From assembly GCA_937927725.1 (NCBI GenBank), contig CALBSE010000062.1:20101-84100 (forward strand): a stretch of DNA of 64,000 nucleotides, in the 5' to 3' direction. This document shows, piece after piece, positions 32,114-39,752 of the stretch (the stretch's first letter is position 1; each line of letters opens with the position of its first letter). Made by a program: the position numbers and the translations under genes. The notes under the pieces were generated by a model. It ran no database searches and was not told the origin of the DNA. It saw only the letters and a program-made list of their open reading frames with translations. Source of the stretch: an uncultured Actinomycetes bacterium. GTDB lineage: Bacteria; Actinomycetota; Acidimicrobiia; Acidimicrobiales; Acidimicrobilacustridaceae.

Positions 32114-32682
32114 GCACCGCAACAACAACCGTTCCTCGTCTCAAGACCCGCTACAACGATGAGATCCGTGCCCAACTGAAGGACACGCTCGAACTCGGCA
32201 ACATCATGCAGGTCCCTCGTTTCGAGAAGATCGTGATCAACTCCGGCGTCGGCAAGGCACTCGCTCAGTCGTCGCTGATCGATGGCGCTGTGCGCGACCT
32301 CGAACTGATCACCGGCCAGAAGGTCATCGTGACCAAGGCCAAGAAGTCCATCGCCGGTTTCAAACTGCGTGAGGGCAATGCCATTGGTGTGAAGGTCACA
32401 CTTCGTGGCGATCGCATGTGGGAGTTCTTCGACCGGCTCATCAGCCTGGCGATTCCCCGCATCCGCGATTTCCGTGGGTTGTCTCCGAAGTCGTTTGACG
32501 GACACGGCAACTACACCTTTGGTCTTCCCGAACAGCTCATGTTCCCGGAGATCGATTACGACAAGGTCGACGTCCCCCGTGGCTTCGACATCACCATCGT
32601 GACCACTGCCAAGACCAATGCCGAGGGCAAAGCCCTGCTCGATGCTTTCGGCTTCCCGTTCAAGCGTGAGGGGCAGCAGTAA
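32110..32682 (+). CDS. rplE: 50S ribosomal protein L5
   Basis: L5 binds 5S rRNA and contacts P-site tRNA. It is 190 aa. It contains KIVINSGVGKALAQSSLIDG, ITGQKVIVTKAKKSIAGFKL, REGNAIGVKVTLRGDRMWEF and PEIDYDKVDVPRGFDITIV. ATG 32110 overlaps the rplX stop by 4 bases; a longer frame upstream reads through rplX. The stop overlaps rpsN (TAATG). Confidence 0.97.
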   Translation: MSTATTTVPRLKTRYNDEIRAQLKDTLELGNIMQVPRFEKIVINSGVGKALAQSSLIDGAVRDLELITGQKVIVTKAKKSIAGFKLREGNAIGVKVTLRGDRMWEFFDRLISLAIPRIRDFRGLSPKSFDGHGNYTFGLPEQLMFPEIDYDKVDVPRGFDITIVTTAKTNAEGKALLDAFGFPFKREGQQ

Positions 32683-32867
32683 TGGCCAAAAAGGCGCTCG
32701 TTAATAAGCAACGTGAGACCCCGAAGTTCAAGGTCCGTGGTTACACCCGTTGCCAGAAGTGCGGACGGCCTCGTGCTGTGTACCGCAAGTTCCAGCTGTG
32801 CCGTATCTGCTTGCGCGATCTCGGACACGCTGGCGAAATTCCTGGTCTCAAAAAGGCCAGCTGGTAG
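32682..32867 (+). CDS. rpsN: 30S ribosomal protein S14, zinc-binding type
   Basis: S14 completes the 30S head. It is 61 aa, the short zinc-dependent (type Z) form, with CQKC and CRIC at residues ~24-27 and ~40-43. It begins MAKKALVNKQRETPKFKVRG and ends GEIPGLKKASW. No zinc-independent paralogue is seen in this window. It starts within the rplE stop codon. Confidence 0.97.
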   Translation: MAKKALVNKQRETPKFKVRGYTRCQKCGRPRAVYRKFQLCRICLRDLGHAGEIPGLKKASW

Positions 32868-32880
32868 GGGAGGCGACGAC

Positions 32881-33285
32881 ATGACAATGACAGATCCCAT
32901 CGCCGACATGCTCACCCGCATCCGCAACGCGAACACCGCGATGCACGATGAGGTACGCATGCCCTCCTCCAAGGTGAAAGAAGCACTCGCGCAACTCCTC
33001 CTTGCCGAGGGTTACATCGAGAGCTTCTCGATCGCTGACGACCCGAACCGTCCTGGTTCGATCCTCACCGTCACCATGAAGTACTCGCCCGAACGCAAGC
33101 GCGTCATCTCTGGTGTCAAGCGCGTGTCGAAGCCGGGCCTCCGTGTGTACACCAAGGCCGACAAGATCCCCCGGGTTCTTGGCGGATTGGGTGTCGCTGT
33201 CCTGTCCACCAGTCAGGGTCTCATGACCGACCGTGAGGCGCGTAAGCGTCGCATGGGCGGCGAAATCCTGTGCTTCGTTTGGTAA
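32881..33285 (+). CDS. rpsH: 30S ribosomal protein S8
   Basis: S8 binds central-domain 16S rRNA and in many bacteria represses the spc operon. It is 134 aa. It begins MTMTDPIADMLTRIRNANTA, contains GVKRVSKPGLRVYTKADKIP and ends REARKRRMGGEILCFVW. ATG 32881 follows GGGGAGGCGACGAC. A longer frame reaches into rpsN but is not used. Confidence 0.97.
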   Translation: MTMTDPIADMLTRIRNANTAMHDEVRMPSSKVKEALAQLLLAEGYIESFSIADDPNRPGSILTVTMKYSPERKRVISGVKRVSKPGLRVYTKADKIPRVLGGLGVAVLSTSQGLMTDREARKRRMGGEILCFVW

Positions 33286-33294
33286 GGGGCTGAC

Positions 33295-33834
33295 ATGTCA
33301 CGAGTAGGACGCGCTCCTATCCCGGTTCCGGCTGGTGTCCAGGTTTCGATCGCTGGTCATCACATTTCCGTGAAGGGTTCCAAGGGAACACTTGAACGCG
33401 ACATTCCCGGTGAGATCACCATCCGTCAGGAAGGTGCCGAACTCATCGTCGAACGTCCCAACGACGAACGTCAGAACCGTGCGCTGCACGGCCTGGTTCG
33501 CTCGCTCGTTAACAACATGGTCATTGGCGTAAGCACTGGCTTCACCAAGGAACTTGAAATTATTGGCGTCGGTTACCGCGCCACTGCGAAGGGCGACAAC
33601 GCGCTCGACCTCGCACTTGGTTTCAGTCACCCGGTAAGCGTTGTTGCTCCGGCCGGCATCACTTTTGAAGTTCCCGCACCGACGCAGATTCTGGTCAAGG
33701 GAACCGACAAGGAAACTGTTGGTCAGGTCGCCGCAGACATCCGTGCAATCCGTAAGCCTGAGCCCTACAAGGGCAAGGGTGTCCGGTACAAGGGCGAATA
33801 CGTTGCCCGCAAGGCCGGCAAGGCAGGTAAGTAG
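33295..33834 (+). CDS. rplF: 50S ribosomal protein L6
   Basis: L6 lies near the factor-binding site next to the sarcin-ricin loop. It is 179 aa with two tandem related domains. It begins MSRVGRAPIPVPAGVQVSIA, contains NMVIGVSTGFTKELEIIGVG and ends KPEPYKGKGVRYKGEYVARK. It is 9 bases after rpsH and 2 bases before rplR. Confidence 0.98.
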   Translation: MSRVGRAPIPVPAGVQVSIAGHHISVKGSKGTLERDIPGEITIRQEGAELIVERPNDERQNRALHGLVRSLVNNMVIGVSTGFTKELEIIGVGYRATAKGDNALDLALGFSHPVSVVAPAGITFEVPAPTQILVKGTDKETVGQVAADIRAIRKPEPYKGKGVRYKGEYVARKAGKAGK

Positions 33835-33836
33835 AC

Positions 33837-34202
33837 ATGAGCGACAAAGCACAGCAAAAGCGCGACGCGCGAATCCGTCGTCACCGTCGAGTGCGCAAGC
33901 AGGTGCGTGGCACCGCAGCGCGTCCTCGTATGGCGGTCTACCGATCCAATCGCCACATCAACGCACAGATCATCGACGACATCAGCGGTCGCACCATTGT
34001 CGCTGCATCGTCGGTGGAAACCGGTGTCGCCTCTGGCGGCACCAGCAACATCGCTGCAGCAACTGCGGTTGGCAAACTTCTTGCTGAGCGTGCGAAGGCT
34101 GCGGGTATCGACAAGGTCGTGTTCGATCGCGGTGGATTCCTCTACCACGGTCGTGTTGCTGCCGTCGCCGATGCCGCCCGAGAAGCTGGACTGGAGTTCT
34201 GA
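33837..34202 (+). CDS. rplR: 50S ribosomal protein L18
   Basis: L18 brings 5S rRNA into the central protuberance. It is 121 aa. It contains RHRRVRKQVRGTAARPRMAV, RSNRHINAQIIDDISGRTIV and the C-terminal VFDRGGFLYHGRVAAVADAA ending AREAGLEF. ATG 33837 follows the rplF stop; the last base is shared with rpsE (TGATG). Confidence 0.97.
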   Translation: MSDKAQQKRDARIRRHRRVRKQVRGTAARPRMAVYRSNRHINAQIIDDISGRTIVAASSVETGVASGGTSNIAAATAVGKLLAERAKAAGIDKVVFDRGGFLYHGRVAAVADAAREAGLEF

Positions 34203-34765
34203 TGGCCCTCAACGCTGACGCTCTCGCACTTCGCGAGTCACGCGTGATCAACATCAACCGAGTTGCCAAGGTCGTCAAGGGCGGTCGTCGTTTCTCGTTC
34301 ACCGCTCTCGTGGTGATCGGTGACGGTGCTGGCCATGTCGGTCTCGGTTACGGCAAGGCCAAGGAAGTTCCGTTGGCCATCCAGAAGGGCACTGAAGAGG
34401 CTCGCAAGAACCTGTTCAAAGTGCCGTTGGCCGGATCGACCGTCACTCACCCAATCGTCGGACGCATGGGCGCCGGACGCGTGCTGATTCAGCCCGCTGC
34501 TCCTGGTACCGGTGTGATCGCTGGTGGTGCTGCTCGAGCCATTCTCGAAGAGGCTGGCATTCACGACGTTCTTTGTAAGTCGCTTGGCTCCTCGAACCAC
34601 ATCAACGTGGCTCGTGCGACCATCGCCGGCTTGCAGGGTCTCAAGGATCCCAACGAGGTCGCTCGACTTCGTGGACTTGCACCCGAAGAGTTCGTTCCCA
34701 AGGGCATGCTCGAAGCATTCAAGCTTTCCGAGCGTGGTCCCCACGTTCCCAATGAGGTCGCGTGA
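34202..34765 (+). CDS. rpsE: 30S ribosomal protein S5
   Basis: S5 affects decoding accuracy and mRNA unwinding at the entry site. It is 187 aa. It contains RVAKVVKGGRRFSFTALVVI, GHVGLGYGKAKEVPLAIQKG, GRVLIQPAAPGTGVIAGGAA and the helix ILEEAGIHDVLCKSLGSSNH. The residues linked to spectinomycin sensitivity (the VVKGGRR loop) look standard. It overlaps rpmD by one base. Confidence 0.98.
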   Translation: MALNADALALRESRVININRVAKVVKGGRRFSFTALVVIGDGAGHVGLGYGKAKEVPLAIQKGTEEARKNLFKVPLAGSTVTHPIVGRMGAGRVLIQPAAPGTGVIAGGAARAILEEAGIHDVLCKSLGSSNHINVARATIAGLQGLKDPNEVARLRGLAPEEFVPKGMLEAFKLSERGPHVPNEVA

Positions 34766-34965
34766 TGGCAGAACTGAAGGTCACTCAAATCAAGTCGTCG
34801 ATCGGCACGAAGCCCAAGCATCGCGGAACACTCCGTGCCCTTGGTCTCCGCGGTATCGGCAAGACCAACACCCTTCCCGACCGTCCTGAAATTCGCGGCA
34901 TGATCGCTCGTGTCCCGCATCTCATCTCTGTCGAAGAGGTCGAGCCCGGCTCGACCAGCAAGTGA
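34765..34965 (+). CDS. rpmD: 50S ribosomal protein L30
   Basis: This small 66-aa protein of the 50S subunit begins MAELKVTQIKSSIGTKPKHR. It carries GTLRALGLRGIGKTNTLPDR and RGMIARVPHLISVEEV. ATG 34765 shares its first base with the rpsE stop; the GTG three bases earlier is less likely. rplO follows after 7 bases. Confidence 0.97.
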   Translation: MAELKVTQIKSSIGTKPKHRGTLRALGLRGIGKTNTLPDRPEIRGMIARVPHLISVEEVEPGSTSK

Positions 34966-34972
34966 GGACATC

Positions 34973-35461
34973 GTGAAGATTCATGATCTCAAGCCCGCCG
35001 AGGGCTCAAACCGTCGCCGTAAGCGCGTTGGCCGCGGTATTGGTGGCAAGGGCGGCAAGACCGCAGGCCGCGGTACCAAGGGCCAGGGCGCGCGTACGAC
35101 CATCCCGGCTCGTTTCGAGGGTGGTCAGATGCCTCTGCACATGCGTGTGCCGAAGCTTCGTGGCTTCAACAATCCCTTCCGCGTGGAATACCAGGCCATC
35201 AACCTCGACTCCATCAACGATTCAGGCCTCGACATCGTCGATCCCGTTTCGCTATTGGGCAAGAGCCTTGTGAGCAAGGGTGCGCTTGTGAAGGTGCTCG
35301 GCCGCGGCGAAATCACTCGTGCCGTCACGGTTCGTGCACACTCCTTCTCGAAGTCAGCCGAAGCGGCAATTACTGCTGCCGGTGGCACTGTCGAAATCAT
35401 CCCGTTGCCGTGGGGCGAACGTCGTCCTCCTGTCAAGGGCAACCAGTTCGCAAACCGCTGA
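34973..35461 (+). CDS. rplO: 50S ribosomal protein L15
   Basis: L15 is a late-assembling 50S protein with a long basic N-terminal extension. It is 162 aa. It begins MKIHDLKPAEGSNRRRKRVG, with GRGIGGKGGKTAGRGTKGQG, and contains FEGGQMPLHMRVPKLRGFNN. The GTG 34973 start follows GTGAGGACATC. The frame is open upstream into rpmD, so the GTG is chosen by family alignment and the ribosome-binding site. Confidence 0.96.
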   Translation: MKIHDLKPAEGSNRRRKRVGRGIGGKGGKTAGRGTKGQGARTTIPARFEGGQMPLHMRVPKLRGFNNPFRVEYQAINLDSINDSGLDIVDPVSLLGKSLVSKGALVKVLGRGEITRAVTVRAHSFSKSAEAAITAAGGTVEIIPLPWGERRPPVKGNQFANR

Positions 35462-35501
35462 CGCACTGCTGGCCTCGTAGCCAGCGGTAGGAGTGACCTC
35501 G

Positions 35502-36815
35502 GTGCTCGCAAATCTGAAGAACATCTTCAAGGTTCAGGACCTTCGCAACAAGGTTCTGTTCACGTTCCTGATGATCGCCCTGTATCGACTGGGCGCTCAT
35601 CTTCCCGTTCCCGGAATCGACACCGCTGCGCTCAAGCAGCTCAAGGCGTCGGCCGATTCGGGTGGCGTGCTTGCATTCCTGAAGTTGTTCTCTGGTGGCG
35701 GCCTCACCAACTTCGCGATTTTTGCGCTCGGCATCATGCCGTACATCACTGCATCGATCATCATGCAGATCCTTGGCGTTGTGATTCCCAAACTCGAGGA
35801 ATGGCAGAATCAAGGCGCTGTTGGTCAACGCAAAATCACGCAGTGGACCCGTTACGTCACGATCGGTATTGCCATTCTCCAGTCGACTGGTTTGGCGTAT
35901 CTCTTCCATAACGGCGGTGGCGGTCTGACTCGTGGCAACAACACGGGTCTCGACCTCATCCCGAATTTCACTGTCGGTCGCGTGTTGCTCATCGTGCTGA
36001 CGCTCACCACTGGTACGGCATTGCTTATGTGGATGGGCGAACTCATTACTCAACGCGGTATCGGCAACGGCATGTCGCTTTTGATCTTTGCTTCGGTTGT
36101 GTCACTTCTGCCCAGCCAGATGGCAACGATCAAGGCCAACGGCGGTTGGGTTGCGGTGATCATGGTGCTTGCCGGCTACGCAGTTATCACTGTTGCGATC
36201 GTTTATGTCGAACAAGGTCAGCGCCGAATTCCTGTGCAATTTGCCAAGCGCGTTGTGGGTCGTCGTCAGTACGGCGGACAAAGCACCTACATTCCGCTCA
36301 AGGTGAACCAATCCGGCGTTATTCCGATCATCTTCGCCAGTTCGGTGCTCTACCTCCCGCAGTTGCTCAGCTTTGTGCTCCCTGCTGACGGTTGGGGCAA
36401 GAGCCTTCAAGATTGGGTGAACTCAAACCTCGTCACCCCGAATGCGCCGATTCACATGATCATTTTCGGCCTTCTGATCATTGGCTTTGCGTACTTCTAC
36501 ACAGCGATCACCTTCGATCCGGTGAAGCAGGCCGATCAGCTTCGTAAGCAGGGTGGCTTCATTCCGGGTATTCGTCCGGGCCCCCAGACCGAGCGGTACC
36601 TGGCCAAGGTCCTTTCCCGCATCACGCTTCCGGGCGCACTGTTTATCGCTGCCGTCGCTCTTATTCCGTCCTACATCCTGACGACGTATCTTCCCGGCAC
36701 GCAGGTGTCGTTCACCGGTATCTCGATCCTTATCGCCGTGGGTGTTGCCCTCGAGACGATGAAGCAGATCGACAGCCAGTTGATGATGCGTAACTACGAA
36801 GGATTCCTGAAGTAA
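35502..36815 (+). CDS. secY: Preprotein translocase subunit SecY
   Basis: SecY is the channel-forming subunit of the Sec translocon, with ten transmembrane helices visible as long hydrophobic runs. It is 437 aa. It begins MLANLKNIFKVQDLRNKVLF, contains LFSGGGLTNFAIFALGIMPY in TM2/plug and the cytosolic loop KRVVGRRQYGGQSTYIPLKV, and ends MMRNYEGFLK. GTG 35502 is preferred, because TAGGAG lies 8 bases before it; the GTG at 35493 is too close to that site. It overlaps adk by one base. Confidence 0.96.
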   Translation: MLANLKNIFKVQDLRNKVLFTFLMIALYRLGAHLPVPGIDTAALKQLKASADSGGVLAFLKLFSGGGLTNFAIFALGIMPYITASIIMQILGVVIPKLEEWQNQGAVGQRKITQWTRYVTIGIAILQSTGLAYLFHNGGGGLTRGNNTGLDLIPNFTVGRVLLIVLTLTTGTALLMWMGELITQRGIGNGMSLLIFASVVSLLPSQMATIKANGGWVAVIMVLAGYAVITVAIVYVEQGQRRIPVQFAKRVVGRRQYGGQSTYIPLKVNQSGVIPIIFASSVLYLPQLLSFVLPADGWGKSLQDWVNSNLVTPNAPIHMIIFGLLIIGFAYFYTAITFDPVKQADQLRKQGGFIPGIRPGPQTERYLAKVLSRITLPGALFIAAVALIPSYILTTYLPGTQVSFTGISILIAVGVALETMKQIDSQLMMRNYEGFLK

Positions 36816-37462
36816 TGACTGCTCGTCTGCTTATCTTCGGACGGCAGGGAGCGGGCAAGGGCACACAGTCCGAGCGGCTTTCGGCGCACTACAAAGCCCC
36901 GCATATCTCTACCGGAGACATGCTTCGCGCCGCGGTTGCTGCGGGAACACCCCTTGGCGTCGAAGCCAAAGCAGTGATGGACGCCGGCGGACTCGTGTCA
37001 GACGAAATCATTCTCGGTGTCGTTGAAGAACGACTCGCCGAAACTGATGTTCAGGCAAATGGATTTCTTCTCGATGGTTTTCCGCGCACGGTTGTGCAAG
37101 CGGAGGGCATGGCGAAGTTCGCAACCATCGATGTTGCAATTGATCTCGTTGTTCCTGAAGAGGTTGTGCTTGAGCGCATTTCTTCTCGTCGCGTTTGTGC
37201 AAAGTGTGGTGCCATCTACTCCGTCGCTGCGCCGCCCTCCACCGAGTGGATCTGCGACAAGTGTGGCGGCGAAGTTGTGCAACGCGCTGATGACACACCC
37301 GAATCGATTGCAAAACGACTTTCTGCGTACAACACAGAAACCCAGCCAACCATTGACTTCTATGAGTCCACCGGTTCGTTGGTGAAAGTCGACGGTCTCG
37401 GCACTCCCGACGAAGTCTTTGCGCGACTTGTAAGCGCAATCGACGCGCGACTCCCGAAGTAG
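36815..37462 (+). CDS. adk: Adenylate kinase
   Basis: Adenylate kinase interconverts ATP plus AMP and two ADP. It is 215 aa, the long-lid form. The P-loop is FGRQGAGKGTQSERL, unusual only in having Arg-Gln after Gly. The AMP site shows STGDMLRAAV and GFLLDGFPRTVVQAE. The lid has four cysteines (CAKC, CDKC), so it should bind zinc. It lies in the conserved secY-adk-map order and overlaps secY by one base. Confidence 0.97.
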   Translation: MTARLLIFGRQGAGKGTQSERLSAHYKAPHISTGDMLRAAVAAGTPLGVEAKAVMDAGGLVSDEIILGVVEERLAETDVQANGFLLDGFPRTVVQAEGMAKFATIDVAIDLVVPEEVVLERISSRRVCAKCGAIYSVAAPPSTEWICDKCGGEVVQRADDTPESIAKRLSAYNTETQPTIDFYESTGSLVKVDGLGTPDEVFARLVSAIDARLPK

Positions 37463-37483
37463 AAGCCGCGAAGGCGAACGAAC

Positions 37484-38227
37484 ATGAAAGCTCGTTCGAA
37501 GGAAGAACTTCGCCACATGCGCGCTGCGGGTCGTGTCGTTGCCGAAATGCACGAAAAGATTCGCGCTGCAATTCGCCCCGGTGTTACGACCGCTGATCTC
37601 GATGCGATTGGTCGCAAGGTCATCGACTCCAGGGGAGCGACGTCGAACTTCCTCGGCTACCACGGATTCCCGGCGGTGATTTGTGCGTCGCCCAACGATG
37701 TGATTGTTCACGGCATCCCCGGCCCAATCGTCCTCAACGAGGGCGACATCATTTCTGTCGACTGCGGAGCCGTTGTCGAAGGCTGGCATGGTGACGCGGC
37801 GTTCACGATTGGGGTGGGGGAGATCTCCGCCGAGGCTGCCAGGCTCATCTCGGTGACCGAGGCTTCGCTGGCCGCTGGCATCGCCGCCATGGTCGAGGGC
37901 AACACCCTCGGTGATATCGGAGCTGCCGTCCAGGCTGTCGTCGAGTCCGCCGGTTTCTCGGTCGTTCGTGAGTACGTCGGTCACGGCATCGGTCGAGCCA
38001 TGCACGAATCGCCTGAAGTACCCAATTACGGGCAGGCAGGCAAGGGCGGAAAGCTGAAGAAGGGCATGACTCTGGCCGTCGAGCCCATGGTGACGATCGG
38101 CGATGCCGAGACGTTCCTCACCGAAGATGGATGGACGGTGCTATCGGCCGATGGATCCTGGGCGGCCCATGCCGAGCACACCATCGCTATTGGCCCGAAT
38201 GGGCCCGAAATTCTGACGCTTCCCTGA
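37484..38227 (+). CDS. map: Methionine aminopeptidase, type I
   Basis: This metalloenzyme removes the initiator methionine. It is 247 aa. The five metal ligands are visible: Asp in ISVDCGAVVEG, Asp in WHGDAAFTIG, His in GHGIGRAMHE, Glu in LAVEPMVTIG and Glu in AAHAEHTIAIG. There is no N-terminal zinc-finger extension. ATG 37484 is preceded by GAAGGCGAACGAAC. In related genomes infA follows directly; here a 5-kb glycan island intervenes, and the next gene (38254-39735) converges on it. Confidence 0.97.
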   Translation: MKARSKEELRHMRAAGRVVAEMHEKIRAAIRPGVTTADLDAIGRKVIDSRGATSNFLGYHGFPAVICASPNDVIVHGIPGPIVLNEGDIISVDCGAVVEGWHGDAAFTIGVGEISAEAARLISVTEASLAAGIAAMVEGNTLGDIGAAVQAVVESAGFSVVREYVGHGIGRAMHESPEVPNYGQAGKGGKLKKGMTLAVEPMVTIGDAETFLTEDGWTVLSADGSWAAHAEHTIAIGPNGPEILTLP

Positions 38228-38253
38228 ATCCCTCGATCGTTGCGTTCCTCGCG

Positions 38254-39735
38254 TCAATCTTCTGGGGCGAGCGTGATTGCTTTGATTGCGATTCCGAATT
38301 CGGTTGCGTCGCTTGAGGATTCATCAATTGATTTCCACGGCAGAGTTTGAGCCACGCGGAGAATGAGTCGCGAGTGGGGTTCATCCCAGGTTTGGGCAAC
38401 TCTTCCTTCAAGGATGAAGTGTGGAATGCCGGCGTCTTCAGCTGATGTAAGGGTGGTTTCAACCACGGCACCGTTGACTTCAAGGACTACGGAATCGATG
38501 AGATCGGCGGCAACAGCGCCACTAATCGTGACACGGACGATTGCTCCGATATCCAATGTGATGGGGAGGTGGATCGCTGATTCTCGTTGCGGTCCAGTCC
38601 AGCGCATCCACCCGCCACCGGGAGTGGGGAGCGGGTCATGCCATCCCCACCCATGAAGCGGAGCACGCAGATCAACCGAATGGGAACCGATGAGTGGTTG
38701 GGCGGTTGCGTTGAGATGAGCGAGCCGCGATTGAGTGAATTCAAGGATTGGAGATTGGTGGCGGAGCGACCTCGAAGCAGCTTCAATGACGGAAAGAGTC
38801 TCTGGATCTGCCAAGGATGACGCTGCGCTCAACGCATCGATTGCAAGTGAAACCTGACCCATGCCAATCGCAAGAACCGCGTCGCGGATTAGGGACTCAG
38901 CAGAGGCGCCATCAACAATTCTTGCGAAATCTTTCTTGATGTAGATGGCGTCGGCCCAAAACAATTGGGCACCTTCAGTAGGAACAGGCACGGGAACGTC
39001 ATTGAACCAATGGACATCAACGCGATCAATGACGGCGCCACCACCCCGATCTGGCCGGTAGTGGGCGAGCGTCGGAAGCATCCATAACTCGAAGTCATGA
39101 AGACGAAGAAGTGCGTCGTTTTCCCCGAAGAGTTTTGCGCCCTCATTCTGGGGGTTCATATGCATTTCCGTTTGGAGAATTCGGGTCGTCGAAAGTGCGT
39201 CCGCCGCGCCGAGAAAGATTTCGTACTCCGCGCCCTGGACGTCGAGTTTCATGGCATCGACGTGCTCATGTGGTGAGGAAGCAATCCAGAGATCAAGCGT
39301 TGTCACTTCGACATCAACCGTTGCGAACACGCCGCAATCAATACCTGTCGTTATCCGGTCACCGATATCAGGGGAATAGAACGATGACCCTGAGGCTTCC
39401 GACGTGACCTGAAGCGGGAGTATCCCAACGCTTGATCCGAGAGCTTTCGCAACAATCTCAATCTGGCTGTTGTCGCGATACTTCGACGCAAGTTCAATCG
39501 CCTCATCGGGTTCCGGTTCGAACCCGATCACGTGTACGTGTGAGCCGAGCGCTGACCACGACGGCATGACACCCCATCGCGCTCCCGCATCAATGACAAC
39601 TACCGGAGACGAAAGTAGCTTTGAGAGGAGATACAAACTCTGCGCAGCCCCCACGGCGAACGGGCTTTCGTCAGGATGCACGTGACTAGGGTAGTGAGGG
39701 CAAAAGCGGATCGGCGGATCAGCCGATAAAGACAT
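38254..39735 (-). CDS. FkbM-family methyltransferase with C-terminal extension
   Basis: This 493-aa protein has an N-terminal FkbM-type SAM-dependent methyltransferase domain. Its SAM-binding motif is VVVIDAGARWGVMPSW (near residue 45), followed by VIGFEPEPDEA, with the family motif DAMKLDVQGAEYEIFLGA near residue 160. The C-terminal ~230 residues hold no fold I recognise: a helical region (LIRDAVLAIGMGQVSLAIDA) and a beta-rich end with repeated Val/Ile strands. FkbM enzymes methylate hydroxyls of sugars or polyketides. ATG 39735 is chosen; GTG 39762 is possible but would overlap the divergent gene. Codon use is more mixed than in the ribosomal genes. Confidence 0.85.
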   Translation of the reverse strand: MSLSADPPIRFCPHYPSHVHPDESPFAVGAAQSLYLLSKLLSSPVVVIDAGARWGVMPSWSALGSHVHVIGFEPEPDEAIELASKYRDNSQIEIVAKALGSSVGILPLQVTSEASGSSFYSPDIGDRITTGIDCGVFATVDVEVTTLDLWIASSPHEHVDAMKLDVQGAEYEIFLGAADALSTTRILQTEMHMNPQNEGAKLFGENDALLRLHDFELWMLPTLAHYRPDRGGGAVIDRVDVHWFNDVPVPVPTEGAQLFWADAIYIKKDFARIVDGASAESLIRDAVLAIGMGQVSLAIDALSAASSLADPETLSVIEAASRSLRHQSPILEFTQSRLAHLNATAQPLIGSHSVDLRAPLHGWGWHDPLPTPGGGWMRWTGPQRESAIHLPITLDIGAIVRVTISGAVAADLIDSVVLEVNGAVVETTLTSAEDAGIPHFILEGRVAQTWDEPHSRLILRVAQTLPWKSIDESSSDATEFGIAIKAITLAPED

Positions 39736-39752
39736 GGAGCATCGGAACCAAC

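Noticed and set aside
35493..35501. secY start at GTG 35493
   Set aside because: The TAGGAG site touches this GTG, leaving no spacing. GTG 35502 is 8 bases from the site and gives the usual SecY N-terminus.
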